From positions 1,521,001-1,585,000 of the forward strand of contig NC_132977.1 of assembly GCF_047496725.1 (NCBI RefSeq): a stretch of DNA of 64,000 nt, in the 5' to 3' direction. The stretch is from Anoplolepis gracilipes (taxonomy: Eukaryota; Arthropoda; Insecta; Hymenoptera; Formicidae). Shown here piece after piece: positions 50,399-62,632 of this stretch. Numbering within the stretch: the stretch's first letter is position 1; every line of letters begins with the position of its first letter. The translations under genes were made by a program, and so were the position numbers. A model generated the notes under the pieces. That model was not told the DNA's origin. It did no database searches and saw only the letters and a list, made by a program, of their open reading frames with translations.

Positions 50399-51095
50399 AC
50401 GCCGATAAAGGGGCCACGGGAGAAGAGGGGGAATGAATATCCGGAGGTTCGGGTCTTCTTCTCGCGACCGATGCGATGTATCGTAGAACAATGAAGGGTC
50501 GCTATTAATATTAGCCGGCTATCGCGGTCGCTATCGCGCGCTTCACACTCCCCACGCACTCTCGAATAACACGGTCCGCGTAGGGACATTTTCATTGCAT
50601 ATTAATGTCCCTCATTACCGCCACTCCGCACCGCATTACTCAATGTTACGCAGCCGGGCCGTCTAGTGTTTCAAACGAGGGAAGGGATCGAGGCGGAAGA
50701 GATATTGACCGCCTAGGTTCAAAGTACGAAACCGTCTCCTCTCTCTCGCGCGCTGCTCGACGTTATCTTTTATATTAATATACCATGCGGTTTCTCCACA
50801 AGATCTGACATTTTTTTTTTCTCTCGCGAATTATCCTATTCTCCTCTTTCCCATCTCTTTAAATTTTCTCTTCTTTTTATTTCCTCCATCACGCCACATA
50901 TATATCTAATATGACACGCATCTAATGGCATTTCCGCACTGTCGTCTTTCTTTTATCTTTTATTCGATTTCGCAGAAATGAAATGCTGTCATCGTATATA
51001 ACCGATGGGATAAAACCGCAACGTCCCCGCGGCGATTAGATAACGGAAATCGTAGTTATCGGGAATGGCTGCTATCTCGATACCGGGTCACGGAG

Positions 51096-51148
51096 TGGGC
51101 GAGGGCGAGGGCGGGGGCGGGGGCGGGAGCGGGGGCGCGGGCGCGGGG
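51096..51148 (+). repeat. (GGGCGA/GGGGGC)n G-rich array, quadruplex-prone
   Basis: At least eight runs of three or more G, spaced by CGA, C or AGC, on the plus strand. This satisfies the four-G-tract rule several times over. Confidence 0.88.
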
Positions 51149-51560
51149 TTACAGCGGGAATGAGGTCATGAAAAATGGTGTAATTTAATCGAGCGATTCG
51201 ACATGGCATCGGCGGCGACGTTCTTTTACCTGCCTAAACTCTGAGAGGTGAGGAATGCGGCTCGCCCGGTGACCGATGTCTACACACGACGCTGTCACGC
51301 ACTGACATATCGTTCTGATAAAACCACCAGTCGGCCAACGGTTTCCCCCTCGCGTCGACGTCTAACTATTTCTTATACGTAGCTTAACGATTCGATAGCT
51401 AATGTGTCGGACGTCTTCGCGTATACATGTCGCACGGATTTGGATTCGTCCTTGTCATCTTCGTAGTTTCGAATGACTTTGTGCTAAACTCGAGTCAGCG
51501 ATATGAAAAGCTCTCGCATTGAATTTAATCCACGTGTTGATCTCGTCGAGTTCGATGATT

Positions 51561-52420
51561 AATCCGCAGAGAATACGTCACTATATTTTTTATATCTTTC
51601 GAACGTAGAATGAATATTTCATTCTCTGAAATTTTAAAATTTTCGACACTTATAAAATAAAGGTCACATTAGGATAATAGTAATATTATACATAGAGGAC
51701 ATACGTAGGCGCGGAAAATATATAAAAAAAAGTATTGTCAAGTTTATAGTCAATGAAATTGTAAATAAAATAACAGGCAAACACACAGGTGATGTAGAGA
51801 TTTAAATGTGGAAATGCATTTCTATTTCTTTATAGTCAATGCTCGTTCTCGCGTTGCGATTAAATCCGTGACGTGGGCAAACGTGACATCCGACACCGGA
51901 AGATTCTTCGACACTCGATTATCGAACATGCGTTGCACCACGATCAGCCGCGCAGGTGCATCGTGCCCATAGGTATATAACCGCGCAGCGACATGGAGAT
52001 AGACATTGTTGCTTAATTGCAAAAAAATATCCTTTATACGGGCGTTATCGATCGCAGTCTGTGAAGGCCGACTTAACAAATCAGATTTTCTTTATTACTC
52101 TTTAAATGATATTCACTGTTATTTCAAATGTTTCCTCTAGAAATATCTAGATGTTTAACCAAACGTGAATTTCGTATTTTTGTTACATTTGTTTCAAGTT
52201 TTAAAATATTTAAAGTATTTATGACTCTTTTTTGATTCATTGATTAGAAAAATATAGATTTTTCACAAATTTAATAAGCCTCTTGTTCTTCTATATATTT
52301 GGTCAAAATGCAAAAATATAAAAATAGCATTCTATATATCCCGATGCATTTATTTTCTCCTCTAAATTTTTAACGTTTTACCTTTAATTCTTCACCGATA
52401 AACAAAATTTGAAGACCGTC
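51561..52420. other. AT-rich with a small GC patch
   Basis: AT-rich apart from about 51840-52080. The 85-aa minus-strand frame in the patch (51822-52079) has no recognised motif. Confidence 0.4.
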
Positions 52421-52759
52421 GACTGATTTTGGCGTGTAACTTGCGCCGCGCCATCCATCCATCTACGCGCTATCTCCCGTTACCCATTCGTCGTCCGCAG
52501 CCGTCGCATACGCGTACCAATCCTTTCAATAGAGGAAGGTCAAGGCTTTCTATAAAGAAGAGTGCGACTCGAGCCAAGTCGGGCTCTTTTCTGTCTCCGG
52601 AGGAACACAGCATAGATGTGTACGCAGGCATATCCCGGTTTGTGCTCTCGACTTTAACGTCAACGCCGTCTCTTTCTCCGTCTCTTTCCTTCTCTTTCTT
52701 TTCCCTTTCTCTTATATTCGCTATATAGTTTCCTCTCCTTCTCACGAGGGCCTTTTGCC

Positions 52760-52782
52760 ATGCGATGCGATGCGATGCGATG
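52760..52782. repeat. (ATGCG)n pentanucleotide
   Basis: Four to five units, followed by degenerate GTTGC copies. Confidence 0.93.
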
Positions 52783-52841
52783 AGTTGCGTTGCGTGTGAG
52801 AGTGCGCAGGCTCGCGATACGGGCCCCCGCGTGCGTCCCCA

Positions 52842-52855
52842 GTCGCCGCCGTCGC

Positions 52856-52887
<32 letters not shown>

Positions 52888-52906
52888 CCACCGCCGCCGC
52901 CGCCGC
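52842..52906. repeat. (CCG)n/(GTCGCC)n array
   Basis: About 65 bases of CCG triplets with GTC and CCA variants. Confidence 0.95.
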
Positions 52907-53202
52907 GAAGATCGAGATGCAAAGAAGACCCGCGCCGCTTTTAAACTCGCCGCCGCGAAGCGGATAAATTCGCCTGGGTCCCTCGATCTATTAATTCGAG
53001 CCGGCCGTTGCATTCCTACGAGGTCTCGACCGCTAGGCTCTTCTCGAACTTCTCGACCTTCCTGCTTTCTCGCCATCGTCTGTACCTCCTCCTCGCGCGT
53101 GTACATCTTACGAGCGCGTACGCGGCATAAATTTTTACGAGTCTCCCAGCCGATCAATCAAGCCAACGCGATTCCGATCGGTTTATCGTTGATCGTTGTC
53201 GT

Positions 53203-53209
<7 letters not shown>

Positions 53210-53241
<32 letters not shown>
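53210..53241 (+). repeat. (AG)n microsatellite, 15-16 units
   Basis: AG array directly after an A8 run. Confidence 0.95.
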
Positions 53242-53243
<2 letters not shown>

Positions 53244-53588
53244 AGAAAGAGAAATCTCTTCTGGATAAATCCTGTTGCGTTTAATTCTGATTTCACGTTT
53301 CGGCATGTAAATCGAATGCGTCGTCTTCGCACGGCTCGTACTCGTTTGCGAAAAGGCGTTCACGCCCGCCCACGCGTGTGTGGTATAAAATACAGTGTTG
53401 TAAGTGTCGCGCTATCGCATAATTACTACGTTTTACGGTGGTCTTTACACTTGTTTCTGCACCACCGTATCTCGCGCTCATCTCTGTAACCGGAGATCAT
53501 AGAAGAATTCGCCACGTACACGCGCCGCCACCGCCGTGGAGTAAATCCGCCGCGACATCGATTTTTCTCGGGATCCATCGCCATTCTT

Positions 53589-53612
53589 TCTCTCTCTCTC
53601 TCTCTCTCTCTC
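53589..53612 (-). repeat. (CT)n microsatellite, 12 units
   Basis: Perfect CT array. Confidence 0.95.
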
Positions 53613-53760
53613 GCTCCTACCGCCGTAGATAGATAAAGACGCGATTATCGGCAACATGGTAGTAAGAGGGTTGTAAATAAGGATAATGTAATACCGGAAA
53701 GGATAATTTCTGCGCCCGTAGGTGTATCGACGCGAGAAGAAACGTAGATTAGATTGGCGT

Positions 53761-53850
53761 TGCCGAAGGTTACATTCGCACTTTCTCAGGCAATAATAAT
53801 ACTGATACAAGAGTATTCGCTAGGTCTTAAAAACAATGGTCTCTCTCTCT

Positions 53851-53884
<34 letters not shown>

Positions 53885-54150
53885 AACCCCGTATATCCCC
53901 GTAAGAAAATTTGCGAAACTTATATTATATATTACGTCACGAATGAGGCAATAAAGACAAAAGTATCCGAAAATGAAATAAAAGAAGACTCATGTGTTTC
54001 TAATCAATCTTAAATCAACCTTTAAATTAAATGAAACTAAGAAAAGTAAATTTATAATTTAAAAAAAATTTTTTTATGTTGTGAGAAATATAAAAAAAAG
54101 AATTTTATTAAAAAAAATTCTTTCCTTGCTTTTTATAAATGCATGATTAA
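53761..54150. other. AT-rich spacer with CT-polyT tract
   Basis: CT array (53841-53853) running into about 28 T (53854-53881), then AT-rich sequence to 54150. No gene was seen. Confidence 0.5.
53841..53881. repeat. (CT)n passing into poly-T
   Basis: Pyrimidine-only tract of 41 bases. Confidence 0.96.
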
Positions 54151-54920
54151 GGGACTTGTTTATTCTCGTACCGGGATATCGACGTTATATAGTAAAATTC
54201 CGCTTAGAAGTCGCTTCGACCCTCATCCACGATAGGTCGTGGAGATTAAATTTACCCGGCGCGCTTTCTTGCAGGACGGCGAACCGGAAACGGTGCGCGA
54301 TATGGCCGCCTCCTTTCTCAGGTATTCCGGTAGATCACGGTTAAAAGAAGGATTTCTCGGTAAATACGTGGAGGCAGCAAATCTCGCGGCCGATCACGTT
54401 GAAGATTTGTCGGGATGCGAGAGAGCTTTCGATGTCGAAGCACATGCGAATCGCGGGAGCACATGCGCTTCCTCAGAGCTAGGTTTCCCATATATATAGA
54501 TATGCAGATCGTCGGGGAAGCGAATCTCAGAAAGGACGAAGAATCGGAGGAGAAGGAAACGAAGGATTCTTCCTCGATGTATGAAGCTATAAATCTCGCG
54601 CGACAAATCGCTAGCTAGCTCGTTCGTTCTCAAGCTAATTGTTAGGACGTGCTCGAATACGAGATGCGCCTCTCTTCCTTCTTTTCTCTTTCTCTTTCCC
54701 TCATCTATATGCATCTCTTCGTCCAGCTGTCCGTAGCTATCTCTTTGGCATCGACGAATGTACAATCGATTAATCGATTATTCACCCTCGTCGGTACAGA
54801 CGCGACCGATGCACCTGCATATCGCTGTCGCTCCATGTTGCATTGCATCGATTATCTTGTCGTTTCTATTATTTTCACCTCGTTCTGGAGCCGTTTGGAA
54901 ATAAACTACCAAGTTACAAA
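54151..54920. other. Moderate-GC block with an exon-like segment
   Basis: An 86-aa plus-strand frame (54239-54499) overlaps an antisense frame at 54394-54765. The former contains the splice-bounded segment listed next. Otherwise unrecognised. Confidence 0.35.
54275..54321 (+). other. Possible 47-bp internal exon
   Basis: A pyrimidine-rich acceptor (GCTTTCTTGCAG ending at 54274) is followed by an open segment reading DGEPETVRDMAASFL and then CAG|GTATT, an acceptable donor. Both splice sites fit the insect consensus and the residue mix is globular. No neighbouring exon was identified, and 47 bp is small, so chance is quite possible. Confidence 0.13.
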
Positions 54921-56240
54921 AGCAATACCTGCATAAAACTTTTTCATAGAATTGCTTTAAAATCTTTTTCGTAGAATAAAAAATGGAATTGTCAAATTTG
55001 ACATAGTTAAAATTTCAAAATTGTTTACCCTTTTTTTTTTGAATATTGTTGTGAAAAAAATGATGAATAATCCAGATATTAGATTTGGTGTTTTACTTTT
55101 TGAAAGACAAGAATGACAAAAAAAAGAAAAGATCGGTGATCCTAGTCGAGGTTAGAAAAGTTCAAACTTTGGCCTCTATACAAATTTTTAATCCACTTAA
55201 GGATAGTTCTCGCATACCAGGGACTTTAATCCCAATATCACGTTTTCCTTCTCTGAACTTCTCTATTGAACGTCGCGATCACAACTTGCCGACTGACCGG
55301 TGACTTATTATAGTCGGCTAACTGGTCCTATTATGGTTTGTTGCACAAAGGGAAGCGCCGATACAAAATACAACTGTGTATCCGTCGCAATTTTGTCAAT
55401 GATCTATTTCAAACGGTGAAGAAGACGAAAAGAGAAAGAAAGGAGAAATTTCTCTTTTCAATCGTCAATTGGTCGACATCGATATTTCACAAGGACTCGA
55501 TGTAAATACACGGAATAGCTTTTTTTTCAAGACTCACATGATGGATTGATAAACGAGTCGGCGAGATGGTTAATTCACAAAGAGATTCGCGAGAGATTAT
55601 TTAAATCCGCGGATCGAACGAAACGTACACAATTTCTTACGATGCGTGTATGCATGTCCGGTGAAGATATATCTAATAAAGTGAAATTATAAATTCTATC
55701 TCATTAGCTGTTATAGGCATCGGTCTCTATTCAAATGGCATTTTCAGAAAATCATCACCTTGTATAAATATTTTCAGTACGATACTTCGATCGCTCTAAT
55801 AATTGCAACGACTGATCATGATTTAACAAGTTGTTTGAAACTTTCGCGGAATCTAATATGTCCAGATTCTCATTCATCTTCGTTGAAAGTACCTAAATCA
55901 TTTATATTCTTATAGCAATGGCAGCATTTGACAGCAACTATTAGTAATCTTAGGCTTAGTTAAATTTAGCAACCGAGTCTTATATAACCGAGCCTTATAT
56001 TAATAATGTAGGAGGTAATAAACCATTCTTACCTCGCAACGAATTGTGAGATACTACAATGTATACCTTCGCTTATTTAAAATCGAAATATTGATATAAT
56101 TAACTCTTCGAGTTACTCGTAACATTGATTATAAAAAAGCCATTATCTCATTGTCAGAAGAGTAAAGATGACATTTTCCCTGTGAAATATATTAAAGCGA
56201 GACAAGTGGATCAATATTAATTTGCTAATCGCATTAATTT
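54921..56240. other. Mostly AT-rich, nothing recognised
   Basis: AT-rich to moderate. A near-direct repeat ACCGAG(T/C)CTTATA occurs twice at about 55973-55998. A minus-strand donor-like GTAAGAAT sits near 56030 with no supported exon. Confidence 0.45.
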
Positions 56241-57540
56241 TATTGAAACATCGTCATTCAGTATGCAACAGTAGAGCCGTCTATGTTTTCTTCAACGGCA
56301 CTTAGCACCAATGTATCGAAGCGAAAGAGCTTGAGAAAGGCCCGACGAGGCTGCTGTAAGGGATTAACTGTATTATGCGAATGACTGGGAGATAAATTTT
56401 ACGCGAGTAAAATGCTAATCGCGCCGGCACAGCGTAAATCCGGGAGCACCTGTTGTCACTCAGCTGGAGGATCGGCGCGTTCTCGCGACGCGATGACTTT
56501 CTCAAAAAATTCTGCGCGAACATTAAAGCACGGCGTGCGGGGATCGCGACCCGCAATTCGACTTATCGTATAATGCCGATAATAGTGTTTGCACTATCTC
56601 CGAGAAAGTTTCTACACCGCCAAAGAGAGAAGAGGAGGTGTAGGTATTATAACGGAAACGGCCGCGTCTCTCTGTGCGATTTCTCTCCTGGCTACTTCGC
56701 ACGTTCGCGTCGCGCAATGCGCGTCGCGAAGGTGAGAACAGCGTCACTCGTGCGAATGGCGCAATTTCAGGCCTCGATGATTTTACGTAGGTTCAAACGA
56801 CGGTGCAACCGGCATACGTAATATATGTTTTGTTTCCAGGATTTCCACCGTTGCGTTGTCTCGTTATTACGCGAAAACTTTCACGTAAATTGAAAATCGT
56901 CGTAACACATGTGTATTATCGATATAATATATAGGTGGACAACGTGATATTATCATCTTTGACTTTTACAATGTTGAAATGGTACATGAATAAAAAGTAT
57001 AACAATTTGTAGAAATATGTTATACTTATAATTTAAATTTAAATCTACGATGTAGTGAAATTTGCGCTATCAAGTAAATCTAATATTAAATCTGATTAAA
57101 ATTAAAAAAAAAAAAAAAAAAAAAAAATAGTTTAAAAAATTAATGATTAATATATATATATATATGTGTGTGTGTGTGTAATATATCGAAATAAAGAAAC
57201 TGTGCGAACAAAGGTAGAAATGAAGGAAGAAGGTCAATGTTGCGTCTCGTGGGAGTAGATCTCCGAGTGCGTCAACGTTTTCTCGAACCGAGTGGAACGT
57301 AAGCCAATCCGGTCGAGATGGGAGCAAATGACAAGGCGTGCTTTGCATGTCGAGGGTCCTTCCACCGACTACCCAGCGGGAGTAAATAAGACAGAATCTG
57401 CACGTCGCATTGTTTGACTTTCCGGACGAATGTCCAGAACGACGACGGTAAAGGGACCGACCGATGCTGGTACGCACGACAAGATCGCAAATTCTTGGAA
57501 AAATCGCTTTTACAGTCCTCGCTGTCTCATTCACCATTGA
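56241..57540. other. GC-rich block, AT spacer, moderate block
   Basis: GC-rich at 56241-56920 with a 122-aa plus-strand frame (56453-56821) that is basic and unrecognised. AT-rich at 56921-57220. Moderate to 57540. Confidence 0.4.
57104..57180. repeat. Poly-A24 then (AT)n(GT)n
   Basis: 24 A at 57104-57127, and an AT array passing into GT dinucleotides at 57150-57180. Confidence 0.95.
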
Positions 57541-59706
57541 ACTTTGCATATTCAAATTCTAACCAAATGTCATTTTTTTAAATTTAGTCTGCAGGAAAAT
57601 CATAATGTCTAGCATGCGACACTTTAAATTTTAATTTGGAAAAATCAGTTTTAAATGCTATATCGTTATTTAGTTTTTCTCCAATTTTTACTTATAACAC
57701 TCTAACTTAATTTTCTGCTTTAAAATAAATCTAACAATTTTCCAAAATTTCCACGATGCATTTTTTATATTTATATAATTATACTTTTATATTAGAATCA
57801 CGAAGCGATACGGTAAATTCTCATGCTTGAATTTTTCTTGCGACATTACTCAATTTTTCTACCAATTCTTTCTCGTTATTATCGATTACTTACGAGATGT
57901 GCTCGAACAAGTAAGAACGAGGTCCCTACGAAGGTCCCGCGGGGTCTCGCAAAGGGCACTATTAATTCCGATTTAAGGTTCCGTTACGCGCTTTGTGTGG
58001 TCCCCATATATCAGCCAGTGTTATCGTTCGTTGCAAAGCAACGCCTTTACGCGTACCTAACTTCTCGTGTTGGTATCTTACGCGGGACGCCTACCGGATG
58101 AATAATTTGGTTACAATCTTAATCCAATGACGCATGGATTCAGTGGCTCCTCCGTCCTCCCGCTCCACTTTTACTCTTCTCGCTCTCTCAATCTTTCTTT
58201 CTTTCTTTCTATCGCTTCGACCGCGCTTAACTGGTCACTCTGCTTTGCCCTGATTAAAGACCGGTCGCTTCTTTATACCGCGCCTTATACCGTAGTCTTA
58301 CCTCACATAAATCGTGCTCTTTATTTCACAGAGAGTATTCGTTGCGTCTCCTATTTGGCCAGGTTTTGGGCAGCAAAAGAGATCAAAGTAGCGATCAATC
58401 TTTCTTTTGCGGTTTTTTTATTCTTTTTTATTCATCTATTTTTTTTCTATTTATTTATAAAACATACAAGAATTTTGTTAAATTTTCAAATATGTCAAGG
58501 AGCAAGTTCTATGTTTCGAAATCAAAGCGTAAAAAAATATTCAACAGCTATGCCATTAAATAAGGCCGAACTATACTAATACTAACGATCGAACAATGCA
58601 ATTTGTTGCCATGGAATGGTTCAGATCCCGCGCTGCGTTACGTTTTACAACGGTATGTACGCGGCTTCTCCCAGTCTCGAAGTGGACTCCGAAACTCTCG
58701 CAAAATACTACCTAACATTGCGAGCAACGAGGTACAACATGGGCCACCGGGGACTACCAACGACAGCACGCCGCATTTTTCCCAGCATCTGATTTATAGC
58801 GTGAATTCCGCGCGCGCGGTTATACATCGCTCGGAAGAATTCCATGCGTTAACCTTGGAACCCACAACCTTCCGAACTCTTTTCCCTTGAGATCCTTTTT
58901 TGGCTTTAGCAAAGAAAACGCCATGGGACATTGCCAAGCGAATCAAGATGACGAGCTAAAATATCTCGACGTTACAAAAATTAATTTAAAAAAAATTTTT
59001 TTCATGTAAAAACCGTTTTTTGAAATAGATTAAAAAGATAGTTTTCATATCGGTCCACAAGAAATTCATAAGAGGATAGAAAACGCCGAAACAGAACAAT
59101 TAATCCAGTCATCACCTAGCATTGCGTGCTCGAACGTATTCAAGGTATAATTATCGGAATTACCGTAATTAGAGCAATAATTATGGTGGCAGTAACAGTG
59201 ATAGTAATAGTTGCGTAATCACGTGCGCGATACATAGTATCGCATGAAAACACGGATAGGTTGTTAGCCGCGGAGCGAGTCATCCGGTATATACCGTACA
59301 TATAGCGCGGAGGGGGTCCACGTACTCCTTGATATACACGACCACATCCCCATCGCAATAAAGAGCATCAAAAACATCCTATTATAATACTTTCCAATTT
59401 CTTATCCCGCAAACTCGCGCCTCTTCCCACCAGTCGCACTCCCTTTTCTCGCTACTCATCCAAGATCCTCTCACCTGTCGCTGTAATTAGTCAATTAGTT
59501 TAAGTGCTAGAAGCTCGCGCTCTCACCGCCTTGCTTGGCAATCCGTCTATCCGGATCGCGAAAGTATTAATTGAATATGTTGAAATGAGTAAAAATATTA
59601 TAATGATAATAAATCTATAAATATTAATTAAAGGATAAAACGATACATTTAACGTAATGAAATATTAAAAAAAAAAAAACGTACAATCGTGTGCATGTTG
59701 TGTATA
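57541..59706. other. Mixed composition, no gene recognised
   Basis: Alternating AT-rich and moderate-GC patches. Frames at 58127-58579 (150 aa, hydrophobic Phe/Leu-rich from T tracts) and 58603-58890 (95 aa) have no recognisable domains. The first loses credibility because its middle is read from poly-T. Confidence 0.4.
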
Positions 59707-60508
59707 CAGCCATGGTCACAAGTATTAGGCACCCTTAAATTTTCCGTATTTCTTATTTTGTTAATAGTACATAAATAGTAAAAAGATTTAAAAATTTTTT
59801 AAAAACTATCGATAGCACTTTAAAGCTGAAATTTCAAGCTTTAAAATGTTTTTTTAATTTTTCGTCTGCGATGATTTCGCGCCGTCATTTTTGGAGTATC
59901 GGCAACATGTTTGAAAAACACAGATTTAGTTTCAAAATTATGTATCTCGGGCAAAAAAAATTGTAGGAAAATTTAAAAAAAGCATTTTGTAGGCACAATA
60001 TTGTAGTTTATGGAACTTGACTTAAATTTTTCGAGAGAAATTTTTTTATCCAGCTGCAAAGCTGTGGTGCCAAAAATGCAATAAAATTTTAAGAAATAAA
60101 ACAATGTTCTTTTTTAAATTGTTTTGTTTCTTAAAATTTTATTGTATTTATTGTATTCTTGACATTCTGCAGCTCGGTAAAAAAATTTCTCTCGAAAAAT
60201 TTAAGTCGAGTTCCATAAACTAAAACATTGTGCCTACAAAATGCTTTTTTAAAATTTTCCTACAATTTTTTTGCCCGAGATATATAATTTTGAAGTTAAA
60301 TCTGTGTTTCTCAAACATGTTGTGGATACTCGGCGAAAAATCATCGCAAACGAAAAATTAAAAAAACATTTTAAAGCTCGAAATTTCAGCTTTAAAGTGC
60401 TATCGATAGTTTGTTTAAATTTTTTAAATCTTTTTAATATTTATATACTATTAAGAAAATAAGAAATAGGGAAAATTTAAGGGTGCCTAATACTTTTGAC
60501 CATGGCTG
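59707..60508. mobile_element. Palindromic Tc1/mariner-like MITE (fold-back)
   Basis: An 802-bp element starts CAGCCATGGTCACAAGTATT and its other end, read on the minus strand, starts CAGCCATGGTCAAAAGTATT. It is flanked by TA on both sides (59705-59706, 60509-60510). Complementarity is not confined to the ends: the two ~395-bp halves are inverted copies of each other almost to the centre near 60108-60112, with about 3 differences in the first 60 bases. It has no transposase. The TA target, the CAG ends and the TATTAGGCACCC core are typical of Tc1/mariner; movement would have needed a transposase from elsewhere. The short frame at 60271-60462 lies inside an arm and is not a gene. Confidence 0.9.
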
Positions 60509-60510
60509 TA

Positions 60511-62632
60511 TATATAAATATAATATAGTTAAAAAAATATGCATGTAATCAAAAGGTGAATATTTTTTATCGTATTTGTCAACGACGAATTAATTAAAAA
60601 TAAAAAAATTCTATTTATATAGAATGCTATAATTTTTATTATATTTCATCTCATGCATAAATCTTGGTATTTATGATTTCATCGTGTAGGACGTTTCGTA
60701 GAACGGATTGTAAAGACGTTCAGTTGATTAACAGCAGTGGTCGAAGTTGTTTTACGCAAAGTTGCTCTCCACCGAATAATTCAGTTCAAATGCCCATCAC
60801 CGAGGGGTCAATGGAGAAATCAGGTTGAACGTCGTCGGACGAGCGTTCCACGTACGAGCTCGTACGGGGTCTTAAGTGCTCTGTGGTCTCAATCGCTCTG
60901 CCTAGGCCGCGGCTGGATACGTTAGTGCTGCAGGGTGGAGAAGAGAAGCGCGCGACCGACGGAGGTCGAGCAATAAGGAACAGAACGGTTTTGCGGTTCG
61001 GTCTCGTGGTTCTCTTCAAGGGACCCGACTATCCTCTGTCCCCGCGCATGCACGTTCCTACGTACGCCGGCCGGGGCCGGCCATCATCAAGAAATATGAT
61101 GATTGCAGGCTGCTACCATTTACAGTAGTGCGGTTTTGTCTCGTACTCTGGCGGTCTTCCACGGGGCAGCTATATCCTCTCTCACGCGCGCTCGTTGTTC
61201 TCCGGCATTCAGGCCCGTTCCGAATTTTAACTACCTTCTGCGCAATGTTAGCGTCGTTGTATATCGAACTACCGTGCTTGCGGGAATGTAATCACGGACC
61301 GGCAGTCTCACTTACCAGCGTTCTCCGTAATTTTTCTTGATTTAACAATGATTTAAAATCAATTATCGTTTGTCTGCTTAAAGTTGGGGATGCAAATTAA
61401 ATCTATGCATTCTGGAATTTCTATTTAAATTTTATCCATTCGAATAAAAAGAAAATTTTAGAGGACCATTAAGGTTCCTATTAAGAATATTAACGCGTGA
61501 CATTCACAATGCGCGCCAATTAGTCGACGTCACTTGACAGGAATCGGAATAAAGACGATTTATCGACTTTATGACGTTCTCGAGAATGACACGTGATTGC
61601 GTGCGACGGTGAGACGACTTTCCGTTTCGGACGTCGGAACGTCCGCGTGAAGGTAGCGATCATCGGCGAGAGTCACCCTACGCGTTTTCGTATGCGATAA
61701 ATCATCGCGTGCCTCCACGGTGCTCGCACAATGCCATACTAATCTTCCATCACGCACGCACGATATAACTACGCCCGCATGGCGTCTTGTGATTTACCAT
61801 CCTGCGGCTAACCTCCATTATGTATAGCGCACGGTGGAAACTGTTGAGAATACCGTGCACCTTGCACTCGGATACTTACGTACAGTGCGTTTGGAAAGTA
61901 CAGATGGAGAGACTCATCGATTTCGCGCAGCGCCCGTTCGATCACGACCGATCTTTCGCGATTTCCTTCCGCCTTTTACGAAACGGCCGCTGCTCAGGCG
62001 ATAAACTGTTATTTATTACCCGATCGCGAATGGATTTAATGTAATTCGCGCGAGATATATATTGGACTTTTTAACATATTAATACTTTAAAACTAAAGTA
62101 AAAAATGTATATTATAGTTTAATTAATTATTTGTTTATAATAGAGAGAGAAGGAAAGAGAGAAGAAAGGAAATATTTTTTACGTAAGTACGTATAAACAT
62201 AAAACGCATACAACACTCTTGTGTCTTCTATTTTCAAACTTTAGAATGACCTCGTTTCAAAGTACATATAAATTCTTGCATATTTCCCATAATTTTTTAC
62301 ATTCATATCTTCAACTAAATGACACTAATGCAAAAACTGAATTCAAATTGCAAATTCCTATTTAAATATTTCCGGAGGGCATCAAGCGATTGCTTTGTCC
62401 GCCGACTGTTGCATAGTCACGCGTACTTCCACCTGCAGATTTCTGCGTGATTGTGTCTGGAAAGCCCTTGGCAGCACAGAGGTTACATACACGTTCGTTA
62501 TGCGGCGGATCGTCTAAAAAAATATTTCATTACCGAGTACTTGTACGCGCCGTTACCGTAGCGATAGTGTACGGTTTCTTTATCGGCGAGCCGAGAGACT
62601 AGAAAATCCGGAGAGAGCGCGAATGTGTCCGC
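60511..62632. other. Alternating GC-rich and AT-rich blocks
   Basis: AT-rich to about 60680, GC-rich 60680-61340 and 61480-62050, AT-rich 62050-62380, GC-rich after. Antisense-overlapping frames at 60737-61128 are unrecognised. A possible diverged duplication lies at 60986-61220. Confidence 0.4.
60986..61220 (+). repeat. Possible diverged direct repeat, ~90 bp units
   Basis: TGCGGTTCGGTCTCGT at 60992 and TGCGGTTTTGTCTCGT at 61129 each begin a segment that continues with TCTTC, then a GGG word, then CTAT-CCTCT and CGCGC in the same order. Alignment by eye needs small gaps, so it is only suggestive. Confidence 0.35.

Larger units (their letters stand above)
50161..51560. other. CpG-rich island, no gene recognised
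   Basis: Contains a long GA array and a G-rich hexamer array. The 145-aa minus-strand frame over 50158-50595 includes Ser-Leu repeats from the GA array. Confidence 0.45.
52421..53760. other. CpG-rich island with GC repeats
   Basis: Contains CCG, GA and CT arrays. The large antisense frames at 52470-53284 are poly-Arg, poly-Gly or Arg/Glu-rich because of them. A GTGGTATAAAATAC word at 53381-53394 preceded by CACCC/GC-type words is a possible TATA promoter, unsupported by any downstream exon. Confidence 0.4.

Noticed and set aside
52660..53284. 165-aa and 164-aa antisense-overlapping frames
   Set aside because: Both are poly-Arg or Arg/Glu-rich translations of CCG and GA arrays.
53381..53410. 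TATAAAA box followed by GTAAGTGT
   Set aside because: The distance between TATA and donor is too short for a first exon, and no other support exists.
58127..58579. 150-aa hydrophobic frame that might be a membrane protein
   Set aside because: The hydrophobic part is read from T-rich DNA, and no signal peptide or family motif is evident.
60271..60462. 63-aa frame inside the transposon
   Set aside because: It lies within an arm of the palindrome and shows no transposase features.
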